Source of the DNA: Proteobacteria bacterium UBA6522 | GTDB taxonomy: Bacteria > Pseudomonadota > Gammaproteobacteria > Steroidobacterales > Rariloculaceae | Assembly (NCBI GenBank): GCA_002434915.1 | Contig: DJLG01000175.1 | Span: 1-5,763 of the forward strand | Length of the DNA: 5,763 nucleotides | Direction of reading: 5' to 3' | In this document: positions 1 to 5,703 of the stretch, one piece after another | Numbering within the stretch: the stretch's first letter is position 1 | Layout: each line of letters opens with the position of its first letter | Position numbers and translations under genes: made by a program | Notes under the pieces: generated by a model | The model's input: the letters and a program-made list of their open reading frames with translations, nothing else | The model's database searches: none | What the model was told of the DNA's origin: nothing

Positions 1-135
1 TCCTAGCACGAAGTGTGGCACGATAAATTGTGAAGGAGAAATATGTGTTTCAGCTACTAGATCACGGACTACCTGGTTTTTTCTCAGTCTCCTAGGTCGA
101 ATACGGCCTGGAGAATATGGGGATGTATCGCTCAT
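1..135 (-). CDS. hemB: Delta-aminolevulinic acid dehydratase (porphobilinogen synthase), N-terminal part, cut by the window edge
   Basis: Reading the minus strand from the ATG at 135-133 gives 45 open codons to the window edge. The peptide contains RIRPRRLRKN (residues 11-20), then RDLVAET (24-30), then SPSQFIVPHFVLG (33-45). This matches the usual HemB opening, an R-x-R-R-x-R stretch followed by R-x-L-V-x-E-T and a P-x-F-V-x-x-G strand. HemB condenses two 5-aminolevulinate molecules into porphobilinogen in the cytoplasm. The catalytic lysines and metal site lie outside the window, so its metal class cannot be read. The start codon overlaps the hemD stop by 4 bp (ATGA), and a GGAG sits 8 nt upstream inside hemD, so both spacing and Shine-Dalgarno support this start. 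It follows hemA, hemC and hemD in the same pathway. The identification rests on a short stretch but is strengthened by the context. Confidence 0.9.
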   Translation of the reverse strand, partial: MSDTSPYSPGRIRPRRLRKNQVVRDLVAETHISPSQFIVPHFVLG

Positions 136-881
136 TGCATTGTCTCCATTAGACCATCAAGACTTGGGCGGCTAGCCTCTGCTGTCACTACTAGATCAGC
201 AGCTTGTGCCGCTCGGGTTGTTGATGGTCCTATCGTAAATATTTCTGCTGATGAATCGAGATCCATCTGATTTATAAACCCGGTTACAGCACTTGGGCTT
301 GCAAGAAGGATTTTATCCACACTGAACTTCGATAAGGGCTTTTTTTTAGCGCCTGTATTAGCAGGGACTGTGCGATAGACATTTATGCGTGTGCACTTAC
401 ATCCCGCTTCACCGAGAATTTTTTCTAGAACATTACCTGCATTTTCAGCTAGTAAGATCAGGATTCTTGGCGCACTATTTTGACTGTTTTTGCTTAAAAC
501 AGAAACAAGTGTTTTTCCTAAAGATTCTGCAGTTCCATCCTTGGCTATAAGATCTGCATGACCAAAATATGAAATAGCACTATCTTTTGTGGCTGGGCCA
601 ATAACTGCAATTTTTGTTCTGCTTGACAAGCTATTTTTTCCAATTTTTTCTATATTTTTTGCAAATGAGGACACGCCACGACGAGAAGTAAAAACAATCC
701 AATCGGCTGTTTTTAAATATTTAGTGAGATTATTAATTGCTGTTGGGATCTCAATTTCTTCACAGGTGATACAAGGAAAAATAATTGGTATAGCACCAAT
801 TTTCTCCAAACGTGTAGCCCAAGTTCCACAATCTTCTGCTGATCGTGTTATTAATATTCGTTGTCCTATCAACATTTTCAT
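132..881 (-). CDS. hemD: Uroporphyrinogen-III synthase
   Basis: This 249-residue protein has the size and motif order of a single-domain HemD. It closes linear hydroxymethylbilane, inverting ring D, to give uroporphyrinogen III, the last precursor common to heme, siroheme and cobalamin. Visible family signatures are GQRILITR (6-13), DWIVFTSRRGV (60-70), IAVIGPATKDSA (91-102), VYRTVP (168-173, with the conserved active-site-cleft Tyr169), DKILLASPSAVTGF (189-202) and IFTIGPSTTRAA (214-225). These are the two alternating alpha/beta lobes and their linkers. HemD is poorly conserved overall, so position after hemC adds weight. The start follows the hemC stop by 3 nt. No Shine-Dalgarno is seen, and a second in-frame ATG at 875-873 is an equally possible start, so translational coupling to hemC is inferred. 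The stop overlaps hemB by 4 bp. There is no fused methyltransferase (CobA/CysG) domain. Confidence 0.93.
   Translation of the reverse strand: MKMLIGQRILITRSAEDCGTWATRLEKIGAIPIIFPCITCEEIEIPTAINNLTKYLKTADWIVFTSRRGVSSFAKNIEKIGKNSLSSRTKIAVIGPATKDSAISYFGHADLIAKDGTAESLGKTLVSVLSKNSQNSAPRILILLAENAGNVLEKILGEAGCKCTRINVYRTVPANTGAKKKPLSKFSVDKILLASPSAVTGFINQMDLDSSAEIFTIGPSTTRAAQAADLVVTAEASRPSLDGLMETMQ
144..147 (-). promoter_or_regulatory. Shine-Dalgarno site for hemB inside the end of hemD
   Basis: On the minus strand a GGAG lies 8 nt before the hemB ATG at 135. It is embedded in the last codons of hemD. It is the clearest ribosome binding site in the hem cluster and fixes the hemB start. With the ATGA overlap it suggests that ribosomes finishing hemD re-initiate on hemB. 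Confidence 0.7.
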
Positions 882-884
882 AAA

Positions 885-1820
885 TCAGTTATCAAAGCAT
901 TGTTTTTCATAGGTATGCCAGACAGTATCGACCAGTTGCATTAGATTAGTACCATTTTCCTTAGAAAATAGAAGCTCGCCATCGTGTTCGAGTAGCGTAA
1001 TTAAATTAAATGTATTATTGGAAGTCGGATCAGGGGCTGCATAGGCGCCAAACGCTAAATCACAACCACCCTCAAGGCGGGAAAGTAGCATTCGTTCTGC
1101 ATTAACGCATTCCCGAGTAGGGCTGTGATCGAGCTCTTTTAGGACTGCTTTGAGTTCCTTATTATCTTGATGGCATTGTAAGGCTAAAGCACCTTGTGCT
1201 GGTGCTGGCACAAATATCTCTGGATCAATACGCTGGATTATCACGTTGTCTAAACTTAGCTGAGATTGAACATCATCTAACCGACTATTCTTTAGTCTCT
1301 CTAACCCAGCAGCTGCCAGTATAATTCCATCAAAACCATCTTTTAACTTGGCTATACGTGTTGGCACATTACCGCGTATTGGTTTAACTGTGATATCTGG
1401 CCGAATATATCTCAGCCATGCTTGCCGACGTGCTGAGGCAGTACCAACTTTTCCTTCTAAGATAATGGGTAGGCTATGCTTATTTTCTGTGAAGACTTCT
1501 TTACGCATAGCAAGAACATCTGCGGCATCGAGGCGTGCCGGTACGGCTGAAACTATTAACTCGTCTGGTGATTCCGTTGGGAGATCTTTATAAGAATGCA
1601 CAGCCATATCAACCTTATGGTCTAGTATTGCTTGTTCTATTTCACGAACGAATACACCTTGTGGTCCAATCGATCCAAAAGAGACGGCATTTGATTGATC
1701 GCCTGAGGTGCTTATTATCACTAGTTTGGTTTCATGCCCTAGCTTTTGAATGTAACTCGCTATGGTCGTAGCTTGTGTGCGAGCCAGATGGGATCCTCTT
1801 GTTCCGATGCGAATCATCAT
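885..1820 (-). CDS. hemC: Porphobilinogen deaminase (hydroxymethylbilane synthase)
   Basis: The protein has 311 residues, a typical HemC length. It polymerises four porphobilinogens into hydroxymethylbilane in the cytoplasm, using a dipyrromethane cofactor attached to a cysteine. The sequence shows the N-terminal IRIGTRGSHLARTQA (3-17) and HSYKDLPT (75-82), whose Asp79 aligns with catalytic Asp84 of E. coli. Next come GTASARRQAWL (126-136), the arginine-rich RGNVPTRIAKLKDGFDGIIL segment (149-168) that binds acidic side chains, and PAPAQGALAL (205-214). The cofactor loop LEGGCDLAFGAY (249-260) places the attachment residue at Cys253. All expected catalytic features are intact. The start ATG (1820-1818) overlaps the hemA stop by 4 bp; a second ATG directly follows at 1817-1815 and could be used instead. 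There is only weak Shine-Dalgarno-like sequence, so coupling to hemA translation is likely. hemD begins 3 nt after the stop. Confidence 0.98.
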   Translation of the reverse strand: MMIRIGTRGSHLARTQATTIASYIQKLGHETKLVIISTSGDQSNAVSFGSIGPQGVFVREIEQAILDHKVDMAVHSYKDLPTESPDELIVSAVPARLDAADVLAMRKEVFTENKHSLPIILEGKVGTASARRQAWLRYIRPDITVKPIRGNVPTRIAKLKDGFDGIILAAAGLERLKNSRLDDVQSQLSLDNVIIQRIDPEIFVPAPAQGALALQCHQDNKELKAVLKELDHSPTRECVNAERMLLSRLEGGCDLAFGAYAAPDPTSNNTFNLITLLEHDGELLFSKENGTNLMQLVDTVWHTYEKQCFDN

Positions 1821-3169
1821 GGTTTTATTACTCGGTTTTCCACCTGTTTTTTTGAGCTTTTGCTTAAAGCAAGTCGTAACTCATCAGCAAATTTTGGGTC
1901 AAGCCCTTTAAGAAAAGCTTCAAGCGAACCTTCTGGACCATTATGTAGTAATCCCCTAAGACCAAGCGTAGGAATATGGGCAAAGCGTCTTGCTAATACC
2001 TCGGCCCAATTTTCTATGGCTTCGCGCTCATTTTTACCAAGACCATCAAGATCTTTCTTGAACAAACGATTTATGCCTTCTTTGGCAGTATGCTGAAAAC
2101 GGTTTTGCAATGCGCCTAAAAGAGGACCATAAAGCTGATCTGCAAAGCGATCATGAATCCTGCTAAGCGCTTCATCAACTAGGTGGCGAGCTTGAGCAGT
2201 TTCCATAAGTCTTGCCTCACGGTTGGCTGTAGCTTCATTCACAATATCATCCATGCCGATCCGTTTAAGATTTAACCTTTCACACGCGCTTTTTTCTATG
2301 TTTGCAGGAACTCCCATATCTATGAGTAGTGGCGGTTGGCCGGAGCCTACTTTTGAAGATATTCGTTCTAAAATAGATGCGGTAAGTAAGGGCTTATCTG
2401 AGCCAGTTGCAATGAGAAGTGCTTCAACATCGGGTGGATCTTGTAAAAATTCCTCTAGACCCATTGCCTTTGCGCCAAATTTTTCAGCAAGAGAGTGTGC
2501 CTTATGTAATGTTCTATTGACGATAATTAGTGAGTTTTTCTCATCAGAAGATTTTGTTTTAAGTGACATGGCTGATCGTTCAGTCATTGGTGATACACCA
2601 ATTAGCACTACTTGACCTGGCGTTTTTTGAATACGCTTTCGAATATGGGTGACTGCAATTTCTGCAAGAGAAACACGGCCTTCTCCTAGGGCTGTTTCGC
2701 CTCGAACTTCTGCTGCAATTCGCAAGGCTTCTTTAAAAAGCAGTTCTAAACGAGGACCGCTTAATGAAAGATTTTTTGAATACTCATGACAGGCGCGAAC
2801 TTGCCCAACAATTTCAGCTTCGCCTAATGCAGCAGAGTCCAATCCTGCCGCTACAAGGAACAGATGCTCACAAGCACCTTCTCCTCTCCACGCTTTGAGT
2901 GAACGTTCAGCCTCTCCTGATTTAGCAGGTCGACCAGTTAAAAACTCATAGACTAAGGGGCGGATATCATGGGTAGTTTCTTGATTATTTGAGAAAATAA
3001 TTTCAACTCTGTTGCATGTTTCTAAATAAGCAAGTTCGGAAAGTTCGGCACGCTCTGCAAATAAAGCAAGCCTTTCTCCTATGCTATTACCGGATAATGA
3101 GAAGTCTTCCAGTGCTTCACTATCTGTTTGTCGCCAAGATATGCCAACGATTCCAAGATTTTCTACCAT
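1817..3169 (-). CDS. hemA: Glutamyl-tRNA reductase, with an atypical NADPH-binding loop
   Basis: This 450-residue GluTR reduces glutamyl-tRNA(Glu) to glutamate-1-semialdehyde with NADPH, the committed step of the C5 pathway. The N-terminal catalytic domain carries LAYLETCNRVEI (46-57), with nucleophile Cys52, and CEHLFLVAAGLDSAALGEAEIVGQV (100-124), including the conserved His102 and the GLDS..GE signature. The nucleotide-binding domain follows: VVLIGVSPMTERSA (187-200), LIIVNRTLHKAHSLAEKFGA (214-233), ALLIATGS (250-257) and LLIDMGVPANIE (281-292). A helical C-terminal dimerisation domain begins near MDDIVNEATANREAR (306-320). The usual GAGxMG loop reads GVSPMT, and the conserved Arg of VPR is Ala289; both are unusual for the family. 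The ATG is the only start after an in-frame upstream TAG, with a weak AGG 9 nt upstream. It heads the hemACDB cluster and overlaps hemC by 4 bp. This is C5-pathway HemA, not ALA synthase, which shares the symbol. Confidence 0.96.
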   Translation of the reverse strand: MVENLGIVGISWRQTDSEALEDFSLSGNSIGERLALFAERAELSELAYLETCNRVEIIFSNNQETTHDIRPLVYEFLTGRPAKSGEAERSLKAWRGEGACEHLFLVAAGLDSAALGEAEIVGQVRACHEYSKNLSLSGPRLELLFKEALRIAAEVRGETALGEGRVSLAEIAVTHIRKRIQKTPGQVVLIGVSPMTERSAMSLKTKSSDEKNSLIIVNRTLHKAHSLAEKFGAKAMGLEEFLQDPPDVEALLIATGSDKPLLTASILERISSKVGSGQPPLLIDMGVPANIEKSACERLNLKRIGMDDIVNEATANREARLMETAQARHLVDEALSRIHDRFADQLYGPLLGALQNRFQHTAKEGINRLFKKDLDGLGKNEREAIENWAEVLARRFAHIPTLGLRGLLHNGPEGSLEAFLKGLDPKFADELRLALSKSSKKQVENRVIKP

Positions 3170-3178
3170 GCAGTAAAG

Positions 3179-3181
3179 CCT
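3179..3181 (-). promoter_or_regulatory. Weak ribosome binding site of hemA
   Basis: On the minus strand an AGG core lies 9 nt before the hemA ATG. It is short but well placed, and no other purine-rich stretch lies in range. An in-frame TAG just upstream prevents any longer version of hemA. Confidence 0.4.
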
Positions 3182-3202
3182 AGAGACCTATAGATTATTA
3201 AT

Positions 3203-3219
3203 TGTCATGGTAGTGTCAT
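3203..3219 (-). repeat. Paired ATGACA direct repeat upstream of hemA
   Basis: Two identical hexamers, ATGACA on the minus strand (3219-3214 and 3208-3203), are spaced 11 bp apart, start to start. That is about one helical turn. They lie 34-50 bp before the hemA start in the 166-bp gap (3170-3335) after the phosphotransferase gene. ATGACA resembles a -35 element (TTGACA, 5 of 6), and an AATAAT follows the first copy, but the 14-bp spacing is too short for a standard sigma-70 promoter. The gap probably holds the hem operon promoter, but I cannot fix it. The repeats could be operator half-sites or chance. The rest of the gap is AT-rich, with no hairpin terminator and no convincing ORF. Confidence 0.3.
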
Positions 3220-3335
3220 TAAAAAGATGGGTAATTTATGTCCTATCTATTGAAAATTAAGATGTAGAGCTTCTTTTGAGTTTTTATCAGCCAGTATTTT
3301 TATAGCCTCATACAGGGGTCATTTTTTAATTGTTT

Positions 3336-4385
3336 TTAGACAAGGTTTACATTAGATAAAACAACATTCTGAATAGAATGCCACTGAGCCTGAATACTTT
3401 TTGCGAGGCGTACCTGACTTTGGGCCCGTACTTGATTATGCTCACTTGCAGAAGCATAACGATTCGGATCCCAGCTGAAGTAGCTTTCAGTAAGCGCATC
3501 AGCAGCAAATCGGGCAGCTAGTTCAATTGTAATTGTGAGGATAGCATCGGGTAACGCACGCCATTCCTGCTCTTCTAACAAACCTTTGGCCTCTCTTGAA
3601 TAACCTATCATTGATGACTTTAAAAAAGGTATCGAAAGAAAAGCATTAGAACTTTCTTCGCCCTTTGTATTGCACCAAGAACGAATGGCATCTCCTAATT
3701 CCAAAATGATTGGCATAGTGGAAACTGTATCTAGATCAATCAAGCAAATTGCTTTGTTGGTGATCTCATCAAAGATAAAGTTAGATATTTTAGGGTCACC
3801 ATGAACCAAGCGGTTGGCGCATAGTGGTAGTTTAGGAAGGCCTGATGCTATTTCGAGAATCTTTTTCCCTAGAGGTTCTACATCACTATAGTGGGGGTGA
3901 GTTTTATGCTGCTCTAAGGCTTGATTTAGTGCATTGAGATGTTTTTGTGTGTCATGAATTCCTATACGCGGACTTGAAAATTTTAGTTTAAGGTCACTTA
4001 AAGCAAGATGAAAACGGGCAAGAAGTGCACTGGCTTCTTCGGCTTGATAAGGCTTTTCGAGGACATCTCGAGTAATACCTGGCATATAAGTCAGGATGCG
4101 CCATATATGATTGTTTTCCTCTAGCCATAGCTTCCCCTCGGGGGTGCGCACTAGATGGGGTGTCAGTATTCCTTTTTTCTGAAGATGCTGAGTCACTGCA
4201 TCAATGTCGTTGTTGATGGTGGCCGGAAAAATGGGGTTTACACGCTGAAGTACAAAAATTTCTTGATTAGACTTCTCTACACGCCAACTGTCGTTGATAA
4301 TCCCAGATTCAAAGCGAGTAAGCTTGGCACGTGTAAGATCTAGTTTTTCAAGAACTGTTTGGCTAGGTGGTGTGTGTATGGACAT
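3336..4385 (-). CDS. Phosphotransferase of the APH/choline-kinase fold, NahK-like (probable small-molecule or sugar kinase)
   Basis: The 349-residue cytoplasmic protein belongs to the aminoglycoside phosphotransferase/choline kinase superfamily, which transfers the ATP gamma-phosphate to a small hydroxylated molecule. Numbering from the ATG, IFVLQRVN (43-50) is the nucleotide-lobe strand as in N-acetylhexosamine 1-kinases (LQR.N, Arg at the usual Lys place). WRILTYMPG (95-103) is the hinge. LVHGDPKISNFIFDE (193-207) is the catalytic loop, with His195, Asp197 and Asn202. CLIDLDT (214-220) carries the metal-binding Asp217 and Asp219, and LELGDAIRSWCN (228-239) follows. These features resemble NahK-type kinases more than antibiotic-resistance enzymes, but the substrate cannot be read. 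A TTG directly before the ATG (4388-4386) is a possible alternative start. No clear Shine-Dalgarno is visible. It lies 166 bp upstream of hemA on the same strand and diverges from the cytochrome gene; no functional link to heme is evident. Confidence 0.85.
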   Translation of the reverse strand: MSIHTPPSQTVLEKLDLTRAKLTRFESGIINDSWRVEKSNQEIFVLQRVNPIFPATINNDIDAVTQHLQKKGILTPHLVRTPEGKLWLEENNHIWRILTYMPGITRDVLEKPYQAEEASALLARFHLALSDLKLKFSSPRIGIHDTQKHLNALNQALEQHKTHPHYSDVEPLGKKILEIASGLPKLPLCANRLVHGDPKISNFIFDEITNKAICLIDLDTVSTMPIILELGDAIRSWCNTKGEESSNAFLSIPFLKSSMIGYSREAKGLLEEQEWRALPDAILTITIELAARFAADALTESYFSWDPNRYASASEHNQVRAQSQVRLAKSIQAQWHSIQNVVLSNVNLV

Positions 4386-4398
4386 CAATATGCATAAG

Positions 4399-4416
4399 TT
4401 AGTTGAGTTAGTCGAG
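4399..4416 (+). repeat. Tandem 9-bp repeat in the divergent promoter region
   Basis: Two adjacent 9-mers, TTAGTTGAG (4399-4407) and TTAGTCGAG (4408-4416), match at 8 of 9 positions. They lie between the divergent phosphotransferase and cytochrome genes, 43-60 bp before the cytochrome start. They could be repeated binding sites for a regulator. With only two copies, chance is possible. Confidence 0.4.
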
Positions 4417-4440
4417 AATAGAATGAAATGCGTGTATAGA
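4412..4440 (+). promoter_or_regulatory. Tentative sigma-70-type promoter of the cytochrome gene
   Basis: TCGAGA (4412-4417, 4 of 6 to TTGACA) and TATAGA (4435-4440, 4 of 6 to TATAAT) are separated by 17 bp. Transcription would start near 4447, leaving a leader of about 12 nt before the ATG at 4459. The match is only moderate. The -35 element overlaps the second 9-bp tandem repeat, and the -10 element lies in the left arm of the inverted repeat at 4435-4454. That placement would suit an operator controlling this gene. Confidence 0.25.
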
Positions 4441-4454
4441 ACAGGAATTCTATA
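4435..4454. repeat. Perfect 7-bp inverted repeat before the cytochrome gene, with the ribosome binding site in its loop
   Basis: TATAGAA (4435-4441) and TTCTATA (4448-4454) are perfect inverted copies separated by CAGGAA. The repeat ends 4 bp before the cytochrome ATG. The loop holds AGGA (4443-4446), the only plausible Shine-Dalgarno sequence for that gene. As DNA it could be a small operator covering the -10 element. If transcribed from further upstream, it would form a weak AT-rich hairpin presenting the ribosome binding site. The symmetry is seen directly; either role is inferred. Confidence 0.5.
4443..4446 (+). promoter_or_regulatory. Probable ribosome binding site of the cytochrome gene, with long spacing
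   Basis: AGGA lies 12 nt before the ATG at 4459, longer than the usual 5-9 nt. No other start competes: an in-frame TAG at 4453-4455 blocks upstream extension, and the signal peptide begins directly at this ATG. Confidence 0.45.
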
Positions 4455-4458
4455 GTTT

Positions 4459-5703
4459 ATGACAATTAGAGCTATTCTTTTGTTGACTTTTTTTAGCTTG
4501 GGTTTCGGCTGCTGGTGGCAAGCCTCGGCTCAGCTGTCTCCTGTGCCTGTGCCGGTTGAAAATCCAATAACAGAAACTAAACGCGTTCTTGGTAAAATCC
4601 TATTTTGGGATGAACAGCTTTCAAGCAATGATACTGTTGCTTGTGGCACCTGCCATCAGCCTGCATTTGGTGGCGGGGACTCTAGATACGGTAGGTATAC
4701 AGGCAGCGACAAAGGAACGATAGATGATGTATGGGGTTCTCCTGGTGTGGTGCATATGGATCAAAGTGGTGACCCAGTAGCGCACTCAATGTTTGGTTTT
4801 GAGCCACAAGTTACACCACGATTAACGCCATCAAATTTTGGTTCTCTATGGGCAACAGAGCAATTTTGGGATGGTCGTGCCACATCAGAGTTTCTAGACC
4901 CTTTAACAGGGGAAATAGTTATTGCTACAGGGGGATCTCTCGAAAATCAGGCAACCTCGCCTTTGTTTAATCCTGTTGAAATGGCAAAGTCTGGTCGAAC
5001 TTGGGAAGACCTTACTAGCAAACTAGAAAGTGTAGATCCCTTGGCTCTTGCAAGCGATATTCCTCAGGACATGCTTGAGGCTATCCAATCTAACCGAGAC
5101 TACCCATCTTTATTTCAGGCGGCCTTTGGAGACAAGAACATAACGCCTGTCCGTATTGTGTTTGCAATTGCAACGTATCAAAGAACATTAGTTCCAGACC
5201 AAACACCATGGGATTACTATATGGCAGGAGATGAAAATGCATTATCTGAAGATGCTAAATTTGGTTGGCGTGTTTTCCAGGAGTTACGTTGTGTCAATTG
5301 TCATGAACCACCGCTTTTTACAAACAATGACTACTTAAATATTGGTTTGAGACTGTCAAAGTATGATTTGGGTCGTCAGGCTATAACTGGGATAGAAGAA
5401 GATGGTGGTGAAGTTAAAGTGCCAAGCCTACGTAATGTAGGTCTAAAGGCCCGTTTTATGCATACGGGGGAATTTAGCCGTTTGAGTGAGGCCATCGTAT
5501 TTTATGATAATGCCATTGCCCTTCCTGGGCGTGATGATATCCCAAATGGCGGTGCTTATAATTTTAATATCACAGGCTATGTGCCCTATGATCTGGAAGC
5601 ATTTTTGAGGAATGGATTGACAGATCCTCGTGTAAAAAATGAAACTTTTCCTTTTGATCGACCAAAATTAAATAGTGAGAAAGAGTCGCTACTACCAGAG
5701 TAG
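4459..5703 (+). CDS. Exported di-heme cytochrome c peroxidase / MauG family protein
   Basis: The 414-residue protein begins with a Sec signal peptide: Arg4, a hydrophobic core at about 5-18, and an ASA-Q cleavage site after residue 24. It should therefore be periplasmic. Two c-heme sites are present, CGTCH (62-66) and CVNCH (278-282). FWDGR (136-140) supplies Trp137, matching the bridging Trp between hemes in CcpA and MauG. LENQA (161-165) and NPVEM (171-175) supply Gln164 and Glu174, with the same 10-residue spacing as the distal Gln/Glu of Pseudomonas CcpA. VPSLRNVGLKARFMHTGEF (321-339) and EAIVFY (344-349) are C-terminal family signatures; Tyr349 may hold the sixth-ligand position of the second heme, as Tyr294 does in MauG. 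About 17 extra residues lie between Trp137 and Gln164. Known relatives reduce hydrogen peroxide or oxidise protein or organic substrates; which applies here is unknown. No mau genes are nearby. The gene diverges from the phosphotransferase gene. Confidence 0.92.
   Translation: MTIRAILLLTFFSLGFGCWWQASAQLSPVPVPVENPITETKRVLGKILFWDEQLSSNDTVACGTCHQPAFGGGDSRYGRYTGSDKGTIDDVWGSPGVVHMDQSGDPVAHSMFGFEPQVTPRLTPSNFGSLWATEQFWDGRATSEFLDPLTGEIVIATGGSLENQATSPLFNPVEMAKSGRTWEDLTSKLESVDPLALASDIPQDMLEAIQSNRDYPSLFQAAFGDKNITPVRIVFAIATYQRTLVPDQTPWDYYMAGDENALSEDAKFGWRVFQELRCVNCHEPPLFTNNDYLNIGLRLSKYDLGRQAITGIEEDGGEVKVPSLRNVGLKARFMHTGEFSRLSEAIVFYDNAIALPGRDDIPNGGAYNFNITGYVPYDLEAFLRNGLTDPRVKNETFPFDRPKLNSEKESLLPE

Noticed and set aside
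589..912. Open frame on the plus strand across the hemD start region
   Set aside because: It lies antisense to hemD and the end of hemC, both well supported by motifs. The translated protein matches no family I recognise.
1348..2096. Three overlapping plus-strand open frames (1348-1593, 1535-1771, 1746-2096)
   Set aside because: All are antisense to hemC and hemA and show no recognisable domains; they are by-products of the real genes' codon use.
2223..2615. 130-codon plus-strand open frame
   Set aside because: It is antisense to the nucleotide-binding domain of hemA, which is clearly coding. The serine-rich translation has no recognisable motif.
3300..3335. Terminator between the phosphotransferase gene and hemA
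   Set aside because: Only a 3-bp stem (CCT/AGG) is visible, and the T-run lies on the plus strand, the wrong orientation for the minus-strand gene.
4155..4343. 62-codon plus-strand open frame
   Set aside because: It is antisense to the N-terminal part of the phosphotransferase gene, with no independent support.
3336..4385. Antibiotic resistance gene (aminoglycoside phosphotransferase)
   Set aside because: The superfamily fold is shared, but the LQRVN and IDLDT..LGD motifs fit NahK-like metabolic kinases better, and there is no resistance or mobile-element context.
4501..4515. Lipoprotein signal in the cytochrome N-terminus (Cys18 in LGFGC)
   Set aside because: The residues before the Cys (G-F-G) do not fit a lipobox, whereas ASA-Q at 22-25 is a good signal peptidase I site.
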